A stretch of DNA of 50,727 bases. Origin: Grammothele lineata (Eukaryota > Basidiomycota > Agaricomycetes > Polyporales > Polyporaceae). Shown here piece by piece: positions 22,566-34,900 of this stretch (its first letter is position 1; each line of letters starts with the position of its first letter). Made by a program: the position numbers and the translations under genes. The notes under the pieces were generated by a model. The model had not been told where the DNA came from. It did no database searches and saw nothing but the letters and a program-made list of their open reading frames with translations. Location of the stretch: assembly GCA_002150815.3 (NCBI GenBank), contig NDFF03000048.1, positions 1-50,727 on the forward strand, read 5' to 3'.

Positions 22566-23478
22566 TTCGGTGCGAAGATGGTGAGGTGACTGCAGCAAGA
22601 GGAGTGGAGAGAGCTGGTCTCTCACCGTTTTCAACACGCAGCCCCAATGTCATTATATCGGGACGTAAATATAGGTTTGCCTGCTCACGATAGCAGTCAC
22701 TTGACTGCCTCCGGGTCCTGGGTGAACTTTAAGGTGGAGATGGCGCCCCGTCTTCCGAGAGGTCTCTAAAGGGGAACGGCCGCCGCTGGGTTTTGATGCG
22801 TCAAACGTGCCATTCAGCAGCCGCCTTCTACGAATGACGAATTGGACGCTACGGTCAGTGAAAGGCCCCGAGTCTCGTAGAGTGGGACTGCAGACAAGTA
22901 TCTGTCGAGTGCAATGATTCTGATGGACGGCCGGGGCCTGTATATCCAGAGGGGTCTGATTCAGAATACACGTGACATTCTAATGCAGCTATATGTCCGT
23001 CCGCAAAGGAGGAGAGTGGTACACGTGGATTGTCCTGGTTTAGGGACGACAGCCGCAAAAGATATTGAATGAGGCTCGTCATTTTAAAAGTAGGAAGGAA
23101 ACCCACCTCTGTTCTCAGGACGAAGTTCAATATCCCCTGAAGTTTTGCAGAACGCTTCGCCTGAGGCCTGAATGCCCGGCCATAGCAGTACTCCACTCCA
23201 AGAGCCAAGCCTGAGGTCGACCAATACTTCATGCCCAAAGTAGTTGATATTGTCGACCATTACGGAACGCTACGGTCTGATCTCTGCTTCTGGGGCATAT
23301 ATGTCCTGTGAGTACTTGTAAAAAGTTGAGCTGGAGCGATATATAGTAGCATTCCGAAGTTACACGCATGTAGACTGGGTGACCGACAGCAAGCCTGAGA
23401 CGCCGTCGGGACTGGGGATAATGGTCCGTGCGCTTCGAAAGGGCTCGGCGTTTGCCGGCCGGCCGATGGAAGGTTCTC
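22566..23478. other. Upstream of the MFS gene; no gene supported
   Basis: Non-coding stretch between the MFS start and the Harbinger element. It should contain the MFS promoter. The frames seen near 22.9-23.2 kb show no protein-like features. Confidence 0.5.
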
Positions 23479-23481
23479 TGA
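23479..23481. repeat. Target-site duplication TGA (left)
   Basis: TGA directly precedes the left inverted end, and the same trinucleotide follows the right end. Three-base duplications are typical of PIF/Harbinger insertions, though TTA or TAA are commoner. Confidence 0.7.
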
Positions 23482-23525
23482 GGGCCTGTTCGGCAACGGA
23501 GTAGAGTTCCCGGGTAGCGGTACTT
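23482..23525 (+). repeat. Left 44-bp terminal inverted repeat
   Basis: Matches the reverse complement of 26537-26580 at all 44 positions; it starts GGGCCTGTTCGGCAACGG. Confidence 0.95.
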
Positions 23526-23741
23526 CGCCCCATATATGGTAGTCATTTCTCGGGTTCTCAGATAACGAATCCGAGGTTGAGATCATGCGTTCGGATGGCC
23601 TGGCGCTTAATCTGATCGCGAAATTTGAGTTCTCGCCGCGCGAGCGCGACTCCTCTGCCGCCTTCACTCCGTACTCCTCCTCGCCCTGTGCAACTATCCG
23701 TGCCCTCTCGCCTTCCATCGCTTCTCGCTTCTTGCTTCTCA

Positions 23742-24941
23742 ATGGCCAGTACAGTCAGCTGGGATCAGATCTCTATCGACATCCTCTTCGACGGGCTCGA
23801 AGCAGCAGCAACAGAGGCGAAGACTGGAGATAGCAACTTCCAGCCTACGGTGTACCAGAATATCTCAGCCACCCTGCGGGAGAAGGGATATAGTATTCCC
23901 GCAGAGAAGGTGAAGAGTCGTTGGACCCGAGTAAGTCACATTTCTCTGGTGTTTTCGAGTCCTCCATCAATTCCTGCCCACATTCGAAGTGTTCTCATGA
24001 TTGATCTTGCTCGATCTCAGTTCAAGACGGCTCGGAACATCGTCCAGTACCTCCGGAACCTCTCAGGCTTTGGCTGGGATGACGAGAGGCAGGTGGTGGT
24101 TGCCTCGGATGATGTATGGAAGGCTCTGCTCTTCGACAAGGTATGTGCTCTTGTGCTCTGCCTCCCCATCCCTTCCGTAACCACTGCCCCTCCTCGAAGA
24201 ATGGCCAGAAGGTCAAGAAGTATGCCGACTACAACAAGTGGCGTACGAAGCCCTTCCCCGAGTTCGAACGTGTCACGCAACTCATGGGTGGCAATCAAGC
24301 CACTGGTGAGCACGCGTTTGCGTCCGCTACTCGTGGCGAAGCTGCGCCATCGGCCCCTGCTGCTGCCGAAGACACCCAAGGCCCCAACGACGGCACCACG
24401 GGTGCATCCCCTGCTCCAGAGGAGCAGCAGGCGCAGGAGCACACCGTCAGCCCTGAGCCACAAACGAGTGGCGCTGGTCCTGTGCCCAGTGCGACAGTTT
24501 CGGTGCGCCCAACTGCTGACTACTATCTCGCAATTGCCTATTCATAGCGTGCTTGTGCTCTAGCGTCCTCCCCCTTCTAGTCTCGCTCGCACCGGTTCGT
24601 GCAAGCGGATGCGCAGCCCATCCCCCACCACTCCCGTCTCGAAGCGCTCGAAGGCCGCCAATACGCAAGCACAGATAGGTGCACTCTGCGGGTCTGTTGA
24701 TCGACTCGTTCATGGGCTTGTTGGTGGTGGTGAGGACCCTGCACTCTCCCCGCTGCGTCAGAAGGCATGGGGGCTCGTCAAGGAGAAGGAGGGGCTCTCC
24801 CCTTTCTCCCTTGCTCGTGCCCGTCGTGTTTTTCGTTCTTCGGAGAGCGTGAAGGAGTACCTCAGCTTTGGTGATGACGAGGCTAGCGCTCGTGCATTCT
24901 GGTTGTCCGAGGAGATGGAGTACGCTAATCGTCGTGACTAG
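23742..24941 (+). CDS. Harbinger Myb/SANT-like DNA-binding protein
   Basis: Model: exons 23742-23930, 24021-24140, 24200-24502, 24564-24941, giving 329 residues; introns of 90, 59 and 61 bp. The N-terminal ~110 residues form a Myb/SANT-like domain of the type found in the accessory protein of PIF/Harbinger elements: tryptophan near residue 6 (SWDQISIDILFDGL), then YQNISATLREKGY, KVKSRWTR, the FKTARNIVQYLRNLSGFGWD segment, and KYADYNKWRTKPFPEFE. A Pro/Ala/Glu-rich linker follows, then a basic KRSKAA patch and a helical C-terminus (SVKEYLSFGDDEASARAFWL). In this superfamily the Myb-like protein helps bring the transposase into the nucleus and onto the transposon ends. The third intron is the least certain; without it the protein would end at 24547. 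Confidence 0.85.
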
Positions 24942-25018
24942 TTGCCTTTGTTTGTGCTCTCCCCACTCAGTCTGTCTTTACACCTTATTCTACCATACTC
25001 CACTAGTTAATACATGAT

Positions 25019-26402
25019 TTAATGCATGTGACGTTCACGCCGTGCTGCAAGCTCTCCCTGATACTGTGCCCACATCTCTGTTGCAATCCTATCACGTCGT
25101 GCTGCTGCTGCTGACCCTTCATCCCGAGCAACCACTGTTCCTTCGGATGGCTCTACATCGCCATGTTCATCGGATGGAGGCTCGTCCCGCAAGCGGATAT
25201 GGAGCTGCTCGTGATGACGATCAGGATCGTACTTGCGATAGAAGTTGTGGAGGAGAGTGAGTGCGAAGGGGATGCGGCACTGCACCCCTATGCGATACTC
25301 GCACACCTCTCGAGCCATTTTGAACTCTCGCTTGAGGACCCCAAAAATGCGCTCGATGATGTTCCGAAGCTGAGCGTGCCGGAGGTTGAAGAGCTCTTCT
25401 TTGTTCCGTGGCCTGGAGAGCAAACATGAACAATGTGGTAAGGATAAATAGAGAGCCATACCTCTGGCTTGCTGCAGCCCATTCTCGGAGATGGTAGCGG
25501 GTGTTGCGGTAAGGCACAAGCAGAGTCGAGCAACTTGCAAAACCTGCATCTGCCAACCAGTACTTTCCTTCACCTATCGTCAATCCCCCTCTGCGGATAG
25601 CATGCTCATAGAGAGTGCTATCAGCGATACTACCCTCCCATCCCACCAGAACATAGACAAAAAACATGCGGAAGTCGCAGACTGCAAGTATGTTTTGAGT
25701 GAGGTTGCCATCACGATCGCGCCACCGACCACGGGTGAGAGCGGGAGGTCGGACTCCAAGGTGGCTACCGTTGATTGCCCCTCGACAGTCCTTGAAGAAC
25801 GGGTAGAGCTTTGAATTGTGCAGGATACGCTCTGGCACAATATCATCTCGGGGCCGTTGCATGTACGCTGAGGAAAAGCCTATGCTCGTGATTGCGTCGA
25901 GAACGGCATGAAATGAACTAAAGAAAACATAATTAGCAGGTAAATAGCTTAAATATGGCTTTGGATAATACCGAGAGATCGTCTCATTGCTTCGTTGAAA
26001 GCGTTCGGCTGTCTGCCGTATGGAATTGTTGGTCACTGCTTGATAGAGGAAGATGGCGAGCTGCTCTTTGGTGTCGATGTACCGTCGGGGTGCTAGGCCA
26101 CCTAGTCGAATGAGGTCACGTTCGAGCCTCTCGAAAATGGCCACTGGGGTGCCAAGGCTGTCTCGCATGCGGTTGTAGTGGCCGTCAAGCAGCTCCTGCA
26201 CCCACTGCTGCCCCGAGAGGATAGATGTGTGATAAGGTTCCGGGTTGAGGCGGTTCCATGCTTCTTCAATGGCGAGGACAGAGGTTGCGACAGCGATGAC
26301 AGCTACAGCGGCAACTGTAGAGCGTTGGCGTGTATCTGTATGTGCCCGCTGGACAGTGCGAGGGCCTGAAGTGGCCCGCGGGAGGACTCGCGTGCGGACC
26401 AT
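25019..26402 (-). CDS. Harbinger DDE transposase with D-to-N active-site change
   Basis: Model, listed from the low-coordinate end: exons 25019-25412, 25462-25917, 25972-26402; 426 residues; introns 49 and 54 bp. The helix-turn-helix-like segment TNNSIRQTAERFQRSNETIS precedes the catalytic core. Catalytic motifs are GAINGSHLGV (first acidic position, residue 193), GWEGSIADSTLYEHA (Asp 243) and NIIERIFGVLKREF (Glu 316). Family members carry Asp at the first position (GAIDGTH), and here the codon is AAC instead of GAC. The rest of the protein is intact, including YRNTRYHLREW and RNKEELFNLRH. The reaction is cut-and-paste excision and insertion with 3-bp duplications. With Asn at a metal-binding position catalysis is expected to fail (inference). 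The change is a CpG to CpA transition, as produced by deamination of methylated cytosine on the opposite strand. Confidence 0.93.
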
Positions 26403-26536
26403 GGCGGCGGCAGTAGGGGAGCAAGACGGACATCCGATATGAGCGCCCGACGAGCGCTCGCGAGGCGCACATCTCCGAGGAGCTCGGAGAAACGCAGCGT
26501 TACTTTGATGGGCAGCCAGTTTTCATCACATGACCA

Positions 26537-26580
26537 AAGTACCGCTACCCGGGAACTCTACTCCGTTGCCGAACAGGCCC
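26537..26580 (-). repeat. Right 44-bp terminal inverted repeat
   Basis: Reverse complement of 23482-23525, with no mismatch visible. Confidence 0.95.
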
Positions 26581-26583
26581 TGA
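26581..26583. repeat. Target-site duplication TGA (right)
   Basis: Partner of 23479-23481. Confidence 0.7.
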
Positions 26584-27064
26584 GTCTTTTGAAAACTCAC
26601 TTTTGGTCGCCGGTTCGACTCTGGCCGACACCATTCACCGACGCCGCTGCTCTATGTTCTTCTGGCATAATGGCAGACGAGCTCGCGACACAGAGACAAC
26701 TCCGATCGGACCTCTGCTTATCGGGCAAGGCACGTCTGTCTCTATGACTGACAGTCTATGCCTTTACCATCACCCTACTCTTCCATCATTTTTCTAAAGT
26801 GTGATCCAACAACGGGTGCGGGAAGGTTTGAAACGCCTCAGTGGCTGGCAACCGTTCTGGATGGAAGTATGGCAGTTCAGAGGGCTTTGAAAAGTGTGAC
26901 GGTGAGCAGATTGGTGGTGGATAGCACACTTATGACATAAAACTGACATGTGAGACGGTTACAGGTTGGGTTAGAGCGGCGGCGTCATGCTCGAATCTCG
27001 TGTGCTCCTTCCGGCCGCTTCTGCATCCTGCCACTCCAAAGAAAAGAGCAGCTTCAGTTGGTCT
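26584..27064. other. No supported gene
   Basis: Flanking sequence of the Harbinger insertion; no coding signal or repeat seen. Confidence 0.5.
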
Positions 27065-27293
27065 GATGCATCCGTCATGGATGGGCACCATCAAAACCGA
27101 TGCATCCGGATGCATGGAAGATGCATCCTAAATGCATCCTTGATGCATCCGGATGCATATAGGATGCATCTAGCGCACCAAGTCCTGAAGCACAAAAGAT
27201 GCATGTAGGATGCGGCTGACGGATACATCCGTGAGATGCATCCATCCATGAGATGCATCCATCCGTGAGATGCATCCATCCTTGAGATGCCAG
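27065..27293. repeat. GATGCATCC-rich repeat array
   Basis: The palindromic word GATGCATC, usually as GATGCATCC, recurs many times in ~230 bp, in both orientations and with irregular spacing. The last part is a true tandem array of a 17-bp unit (ATCCNTGAGATGCATCC), four copies at about 27227-27294, the last incomplete. The same word occurs at the ends of the fold-back element at 6.3-7.2 kb, so this may be a relic or centre of that kind of element. It has no unique spacers and is not a CRISPR array. Confidence 0.85.
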
Positions 27294-30200
27294 TGTATCC
27301 CATCTGTCAATCTAGTTGCATGCAAGAGACGTATCATGCGCATTCTAGCTGCACGGGATGCACAGCGTGATTTAGAACTTAACTTTAGATCCTGAGCGGA
27401 GCAAGACCGCTCGCGTCACTCGTTCCAGATTCATATTAGGCATAATAATACTACTGGCTGCGTCTCTCCAAGTTGACGTCAAGCTGTGAGTGTGCTAAAA
27501 GGGAACAATGTACAATTACTGCGGCCGACAAAAGAGCGTACACAAACGGAGCGCTTCATAGGAGCGCGAGACTCCGTCGTGGGACAGGAGCGGAAACTAA
27601 GGGCCCGCATACTGGCACGTCGCGATGATGGATTCTGGGGCGAGTTCGTTCTAGATGGCAATGAATAGACTGAGGTCGTGCGCGTGCACAGCTGTGAGCG
27701 CTCTTGCAAGCATTGAAGATACGGAAATCGGAGAGAAACAAAACGCATCAGCATCAGCAGGGGTCGCGCGGAGACGCTACTCACGGAGACGCCAAGGCCG
27801 CTGCTGGAAAACGCACCCTGCGCGCGACAGAGACACGAGCATAGACCTGCCACACGCAGGCGTCAATGCGCTGGTTCCAAGAGCACACTTTGGGAAAGAA
27901 AAGGCCACGAAGAATGAGGAAACGACTGGCCTGGGCTAGTTCGGGCTCGCGCCCTCGTGTATGTCGACCGCGCCTGTCGAGCAAGAGCGAGCGGGCGCAT
28001 CCGTCAGCTCACCCTCAAGCAGCCGTCACAACTCGCGCGGAGGCGGCCACACCTGGACGTACCATATCGCATGCGATTGGAGCGCATGACCTTGTATGGC
28101 TGAATGCGAGGGTGGGTGCAGTGGGCGGATATGGCGGAAGTCCCTGGTGCTGCGATGACGAGGGCGGGCACGGCTTGACTTAGATGTGACGGACGCGGCG
28201 AGTGGCGCGTGAGCGTGGTGAGCGCGATGGTCGTCGGCCTCTGGATCCCGGGCGACAGCTGCAGGAAGAGGGCAAGGGGGTGGCGGCACTGCGGTATAGC
28301 ACAGCGTAGCTCTGCTCAGCTGCAGCTGCAGCTGCCGCAAGCTTGAGCAGCATGGAATAACGAGGAGTCAAATGGCGCCTGCATCTGGTACTGCTAGGGC
28401 AGCGACTGGGCTCTGTGGAAACGACGTCGACCCTCCCACGCTGACAGCTCAACCGGACCACTGTGAGCGCGCTCGGAGGTGCGAGCGCACAATTGATGAA
28501 CTCGCGCTGAACGCTGAGACGGGGATCCCCACGCGCGCGGTGGACTCCTTGAGGGATCAGGCTGGCCTACTATAGCTCCCACAGCCGCTGTACCCGTTCA
28601 CGCCCGCAATACGACTGCTGCGGAGGGTCTTGATCGTCCCCGTGTCCGCCCTTCTCGCGCGTGTCCTTGTGCTGCGCCTGTTTTTTGGTATAATGTTTCG
28701 CATTACCTTTTGCTCCCTGCTTGCATCACTGTACTCCGGGTCCCTGTGCGCGCGCAGGGCACTCGGGCGAGACGAGCTCATCGGGACGCAGACGAACGAG
28801 AGCTGGATCTCGCGCGTGGTCCCCGCTCTGGAGATCGGCGTACATCTTCTTCGTGTACCCACCTTACACGGCACAGTGCGTGGGGGAGCGGTACGGCCCA
28901 GAGAAAGAGGGCAGGCGCTTGAGGAAGAGGTGATGGGTTTTGAACTCGAGAGGCTTGTTCGCACGGTGGCCTATGAGGGACGTGATGGGTTGAAGATATC
29001 CGCGTCAGGGCATGCGGAACGCGTAGTGTGCCAGCGGACGCACCGATATGCGGCCAATCGCCTCAGACTTTCTATACCGCGGGTCTACTAACTAGTCCCG
29101 GATGTCCACATCGGGCAACTTAGCGCGAGACGCCGCGGGTTTACGCACGTGCAGTCTGAGCCGACATATGACGGGTGGCGAGAAGAAGGAAGCACGTGGT
29201 TGAGGAGACGCCGCAATGGGAAACGCCCTGCGCGCCATCATGCGAATAGAACCGCTAGGCCCAGGCACGGCCAAGCGCTGAGATCTCGAGGACTCCGATT
29301 TCCCCCGAGCGTTAGGCCCGCCGGTCATCCCCGCAGTCCGGACCGGCCTGCTGAGTTTACCACCCGCTCCGCCAGTTGTCACGTGCGCATACGACGGACA
29401 CTGCGGTCGCACGCGGCGGAGTCCGAGGCTGCCGTAGCTGCCGCAGTGCGCCCTCTGGTACAATCCTCTCATTAGAATTACGATGTAAGAGAAGTACAGT
29501 TACATGCACTTACTGTTGTATTTACTGAGGAAGTACTGCAACGCCGTGCCCGTCGAGTGCTGAACACGGCCTACGCAAGTTTCAGTAAGTGCGTTAGGCT
29601 CTAACACAGCCGAACATGGGGCCCGTATGAAGCGTATACATTCTGTAGGGAGTATGAGCGAGTATCCGTGTGCACGAGAATAGACAGAGCGTGTAAAATA
29701 CCTACGGGGAAACTCGCCTCATCAAATGCGAGCTGAAAACTCCTCGCGGTGGATGGTCCCCGCCAACCTAGCTGGGGCTGGGCTATCCAACCGCTTAGTG
29801 CGCAAATCCATCGAGGCGCATGTGGCCCCTCCGCGTGCAGCAACAGTTGATACTTGCGGCGCATCGGGATGGAGAGATCTGAGCGTGCTAGATCTGAGCA
29901 CGGCGAAGAGAGACGACCCCAATTCCGGACGACGGCACGACAGAATCCGGACGCCGGTGGAACCATCGGCGCGAACGTTGTCCAGAGAAGGGGCGTTTGA
30001 ATGCCAGGGGAGGGAGAAACACTGAGAGCAGCAGATTACTCACCGAGAAACGACGCGTACAGCCGCCTCGCAACCTGGTGGAGCGTTCTGCGCTGCAGAC
30101 ACGATGCCGGGGATTGCGCCTTGCTCGCACGCACGAATGTGACCGACCCGACCGTCGAATAGAGTAGGGAGATCGGGGAGACGAACGCTACATGCGACAG

Positions 30201-30715
30201 GTCACTCACCTTAGTAGTATGCCATCTCCCCACCGTCTTCTGTGTTTCTCCGCGAATCGCCTTCAGTAGTAGTGTAACGCGCGTTGTACGTAGTTAGCCG
30301 AAGAGTACGAGGAGGGTTGGGATGTCCGGGAAAGATCGGCCGGGGCAGGAGCAGGCGATTCGAAAACGAACGGTATCTTCAGCGCGGAGAAGCCGTGAGC
30401 CTTGAAGCCGATGGACTGCGTCGACGGTCTCGTTGTCATAGTGGGCGTTAGTGACTGTGGCGGCGGACAGGGAGGGTCATGCAGAGAGGGTGAGATGTGA
30501 GAAGGACCGTTGTAGCAGGAGGGAGGTAGCGTATGCAGCGCGCCGAGAAGTAGACGGCGATATCCCAAGGACACCGGCGCCAGATTCGTCGCTCTTCGCC
30601 ACACCATACCTTCGCTCGCCCTCACCCTATTCAACGCTCAACTCGCTGCATCAGGGAAGAAGTATGCGTGAGTATCCGTTACTGGCACGCTAATGCGCTA
30701 TTGATGGCTATTCAG
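27294..30715. other. Long stretch without confidently supported genes
   Basis: GC-rich sequence with many overlapping open frames on both strands. The longest is 28630-29091 plus, 153 codons, whose first 40 residues are hydrophobic, but it starts without an ATG and resembles nothing I know. Between 29.98 and 30.58 kb on the minus strand lie protein-like pieces (the ATG-led MTTRPSTQSIGFKAHGFSAL, then AIPGIVSAAQNAPPG and CEAAVRVVSR) separated by a TGA. They may belong to a broken or unrecognised spliced gene. The rest looks like decayed transposon or intergenic DNA. Confidence 0.4.
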
Positions 30716-31081
30716 ACTCAAACGAGACGTCCCAAACCAAGCACGCGCCAGAGTCTAGCCGCAGCAAAGGCGATACAAACTGTGCGGCCAAAGACTGTAG
30801 CGACAACCAACACCGGGACGTTGTTCGTTCCCCCCCACCGCAAGGTACGTCTGTAGGCCCCGTGTGTGTCCGCCATGCTGACCGCGTTGTAGGAAATGCC
30901 CCGAACTCGGGTGTCAATCGCAACCTTGTCGGAAAAGACCGTAAGTCGCGCTTCGTATGTACATGCTGGGATAGACGAGGACTTAGCGTTTGCAGCGCAC
31001 GAGAACGTAGCCCCAAACCTACACATCCAGTGGCCCGTTCCTTCGAAGCAGAAACCGTCCCAAGACAAGCTCACCCTATAA
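30716..31081 (+). CDS. Hypothetical protein, 3' exons only
   Basis: Two exons, 30716-30844 and 30893-31081, are joined by a 48-bp intron (GTACGT donor, TTGTAG acceptor) with the frame kept. They encode ...TNTGTLFVPPHRK / EMPRTRVSIATLSEKT and end as NVAPNLHIQWPVPSKQK plus PSQDKLTL and a TAA stop. The upstream exon probably ends at a GTGAGT donor near 30665, but no ATG could be placed. The composition looks like real protein (acidic, aromatic and proline residues mixed). I do not recognise the family. Confidence 0.4.
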
Positions 31082-31966
31082 GGAGAAACGAGCAAACCGA
31101 TTCGTATTCGCCCAGGCGTTTCCAACGACAAAGATTCAGCATGTCAGAAAATTGTATATAACGTTTTGCAATGTAGCGTACCTTTCTCAGAACCAACGAT
31201 GCATCGTAGTGTGATTACTTAATCAGGAAGTTGTGGGTCTGGAGCACGTGTTGATAACATTCCCGGTGGTAGATCGACAATCTGCGCCAATTGTTCCGAA
31301 GCAGGCACGTGCCTGACAGCGCCGGAAGTGGCGCGCGCGAGCGTGCCATCCGGGCCGGGGAATCCAGGCACCAGCGGGATAGAACCGCATGCCGGCAAAC
31401 GTGCGGGAAGATGGACGCGCATAAGTATGTCATTGAAATTGGGACTTCGCTCGGAACGGGTGAAAACGCATGAAGCCTTGGTATGTGGTGATGAGGATAA
31501 ATCCAGTCAGTGCGAATGCTGAGATAGGAATGATCAGACGCAGACGTACCGTCTATGGGCCAATGCAGGAGCGAACGTCTCGGCGAATATGAGGATCTAC
31601 GTGAGAACCATAAATGCAACTCCACCGCACGAAGCAACGAAAGAGAAAGACTATTTCGCCGAGTGGTAGTAATTCTTGTAGTGAGTTCCGGGTCTCGCTC
31701 TGATAAGACAAACCGTGATACGCTCGGGAATATATAACAAATTCCAATTTGCAGCCATCAACTATATGCGACGTACTGGACGAGCTCGGCTGAATATGTA
31801 CGACGTATGAGAAGTTTCGGAGAGTATGGGAGCGGAAAACTACCGGGACCGGGCCAGCATCTATGCGGATCAAGGAGCGGTCTGGTCATTGCACCGCGTT
31901 CTACGATACAGAGGAGGTTAGATATAGCGCTAGGTACGAAAGCACGCGGATAGGCATACCAACGCC
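31082..31966. other. No supported gene; 3' flank of the following gene
   Basis: Short frames only. The last part is the 3' untranslated region of the minus-strand gene ending at 31967. Confidence 0.45.
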
Positions 31967-34900
31967 TTAAGCGGTCTTCCACTTGCCCTTGGCGGCCCAG
32001 CTGATACCGCCGTCCGACTCGGGCTTTTTGGACAACGCGATAGCCTCGTGAAAGCCGGGGCACGCGCCAATCCCAGGAATACGTAGAAGAACGGTGTGGG
32101 CGTCGCGTTCGTGGACAGTGAAGGGCACGCCGATGGGGCGTGAGAGCCACTGACCCGAGCGAGGATCCCAGATCTCGTACTCACGCGTGTCGAAGAGCGC
32201 GAAGATCTCTGCCAACCGCTCTTGTACATAGATACACACCGTTAACTCGGGGATTGAGAGCGCTCGGGTGAGAGGGTCATGCGCTTCCTGCCGTCATCAT
32301 TAGTCTTGATAGATATCCTCAGACGCAACGGACATACTTGAAACCAGACGAAGACCTGGCAGAACCATGCAGTAACGGTTTCATAGTCGTTCGGCTCATA
32401 GAGCACGGGGTCGATCAGGAAGGGCCGGAGGATCAGCTTGAGAGCCTTCTGCGCTAATTCTGGCAACAGGGGACTTAGACGCAGACCCTTGGGATGCTCA
32501 CGCACTCACTAGGATCGGTGACGTCATCCCAAAACTTGTCTGCATAGGCAACACGTGCCTGTGGGACATCCAATGCTGCACCTAGTTGGAAGTTAGCGGA
32601 ACGTCTAATCGTGTGGGTATGCGCTTACACGGGTCAGCGTCCTTCCCCTGGGCCCCGTCGGTAAACGTTCCGCAGGTCGTCTTAGGCTGCTCTTCCTTGA
32701 AACCTTCGTTGGAATCGGCGTCGGAAGCAGTGTGGGATTCCTCGTCTCCTTGATCGCCGTGGTCTTCGTTATCTGCGTTGACATCGCCATCGTCGTCGTC
32801 GTCATCGTCGTCGTCGTCATCTCCGTCTTCGCCTTCGTCTTCGTCTTCGTCTTCGTCTTCGTCTTCGTCTTCGTCTTCGTCTTCATCTTCGTCTTCGTCT
32901 TCGTCTTCATCGAACTCTTCGTTGGACGTACGGTTCGATCGCATCTCGGAGTCTGTATGTGTACTCATGTCAATTTGGTGGTCGGAGGAATCCGCTAACA
33001 GATCGAGCGTACCAAGAACGTTGCGCTCAGGATTTGCAAGGTATTGCCTGTCTTCCGGAAACTCAGTATTCAAGATCCGGTCGAGCGAATCCTCGGAATC
33101 GGCACGGCCAGCCACTCGAGGCTCCTCGACGCCGATGGTACCATCGTATGCGTTCCTGTTCTTCGAGTGTGAAGGTGGGCTCGACGGGAACACCCCTCCT
33201 GAGCTGCGTGGCTGTAGGGTATTGGCAGACTGTTGCGAAGACGAGGGAGTCATGGATGAAGATTGAGCGGTGAAGGTTGCAGTATGGCGGCGAAGAAGCC
33301 GTGTGAATGCGGTGTCCGGAAGTTCAGGCCATTCGTAGGGTTTGGTAGATTTGACCAGACGGTCTTCGCACACAGCAGTCTCGGCGAAAGGGTCGTCGTC
33401 TTCGTGATTGGTGGACGGATCCACGTCCATTTCCTCATCAATGAGCTCTTTCTTAACCTCAAGGGCCCGGCCAGCAACTGGAGTTAGCATCTTCGCCCGA
33501 ACTGTCGGAGGTTCTTCTGTAGAACTAACAGACACCACACTCTGCGAGCGAGGTCGCTTGCGCTCGCTCGAAGCTGCCGATACCTGGGCAATGTAAACAG
33601 TCACGAACGATCCTGTTGGTGTCGAGCTTACCTCAACAACAAGATTGTTGCCTTGAGGAAGCTGCGTCATCCAGTAAGCTCGTTTCTAGGGATACCCAAT
33701 AAAGTAATGCTTTACCTGCGGTAATGGGCCCTTTGTAGACCGTAATCTGATCCTGGGCGCTTTGGCGTGCCGCCGGGCCGGGTACTTGATAATCACGATC
33801 AGCCACTTAGTCATTCCCAGAGGAGAGGGCGTACATATGAGGAGATCGTGCGCTGTTTGGGATCGGGAGCGACGTCCGAAATTTCCTGATGCACAGGGCG
33901 TGTCGGTGCCTGTATGAACGTAGCATTAACAGAGACTCCCGGATGAATCAGAAAGGACATTCCTGGGGCGGACGAGTTAGCGATATAGCGAGGCTAAAAG
34001 TCTCTGCAGATCCACGAGACGTCAATGGTGCGGAGACCTGAGAAGCCACCTTCATGTATTCAGTGGCAGAACGAATACTGATAGTCAAAATTCGAATTAC
34101 TCACATCTCGATGATATTCGACCATGCCCTCTGGTTTAGCGACCAACTTTTGGGTCGGGGAACTTGCTATGGAAAAGCTCGACTCAGACGCCGCTGGTGT
34201 TTGGCGAGGGGTCATGTTTCCCTGAGGAGCAGGATTTCCTCCAGGTCGCTGTTGGGATGAGTATGGAGGATACGTCTTCATGAGGGATTGAACACGATCC
34301 AAAGGATTTCCGCGCCGCTTTTTAGAGCTAGGAGTAGGCGTGACCACGGGCGAAGGCGAAGGCGAAGGCGAAGGCGAAGACGTAGTAGGCTTGCTAGCAT
34401 TTGCGCCCTTGCGAAACGATATCTAGGAGAAGGTGAGACGGTAACTCCACATGGAGTCGACTCCACGTACCGCCTCACGCTGAATTTCTGAGGCCCGTGC
34501 TATGCGGTTGGTCACAGTCGCCTAATTGGGTCATCAGAATCGCACGAATGGTCGACGGATGAACGCATCCTCACAGAGCTTTGTGAGCCGCTCGTGCACT
34601 CCGAGGATGTTGAATCAGGCAGCCAAGTGTCTTCTACTCCACCCTGAGGGACAGCCCCAGCCTTCTGCACAATTACGTATCCCGTTCGGAGTCACTAATC
34701 AGTATCCTCATGATCTGAGCGATTCCGTAGCAGTACTGACAAGCTGTTCGTCCGCGACCATGTCATATTCAGCAGCTTGAGCTCGTAGAGCAATGGCAGC
34801 ATCCCGAGCGAGTTGAGAAGCCGGTGTACTTGTTCGACTGGGCGAACGATCGGGCGTGGTTACAGAGGATGACGCGTACCGCGACCAGCGCTACGATATT

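Larger units (their letters stand above)
23482..26580. mobile_element. Complete PIF/Harbinger DNA transposon
   Basis: The element is 3099 bp with perfect 44-bp terminal inverted repeats beginning GGGCCTGTTCGG, flanked by TGA on both sides. It carries the two genes typical of PIF/Harbinger: a Myb/SANT-like DNA-binding protein on the plus strand (23742-24941) and a DDE transposase on the minus strand (25019-26402), tail to tail with a 77-bp gap. Both gene models are open and splice cleanly. Perfect ends argue for a young insertion. However, the first catalytic Asp of the transposase reads as Asn, so this copy may be immobile by itself though still able to be moved by an active relative. Confidence 0.95.

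Noticed and set aside
25221..26402. Transposase as one 393-codon uninterrupted frame
   Set aside because: It reads through two introns; splicing at 25972/25917 and 25462/25412 restores the conserved sequence up to the catalytic Glu.
27065..27293. Array considered as a CRISPR locus
   Set aside because: Units are irregular, there are no unique spacers, and the organism is a eukaryote.
32787..32911. Plus-strand frames rich in Val/Phe or Ser over the hexamer repeat
   Set aside because: They are shadow frames of the Asp/Glu tract encoded on the minus strand.
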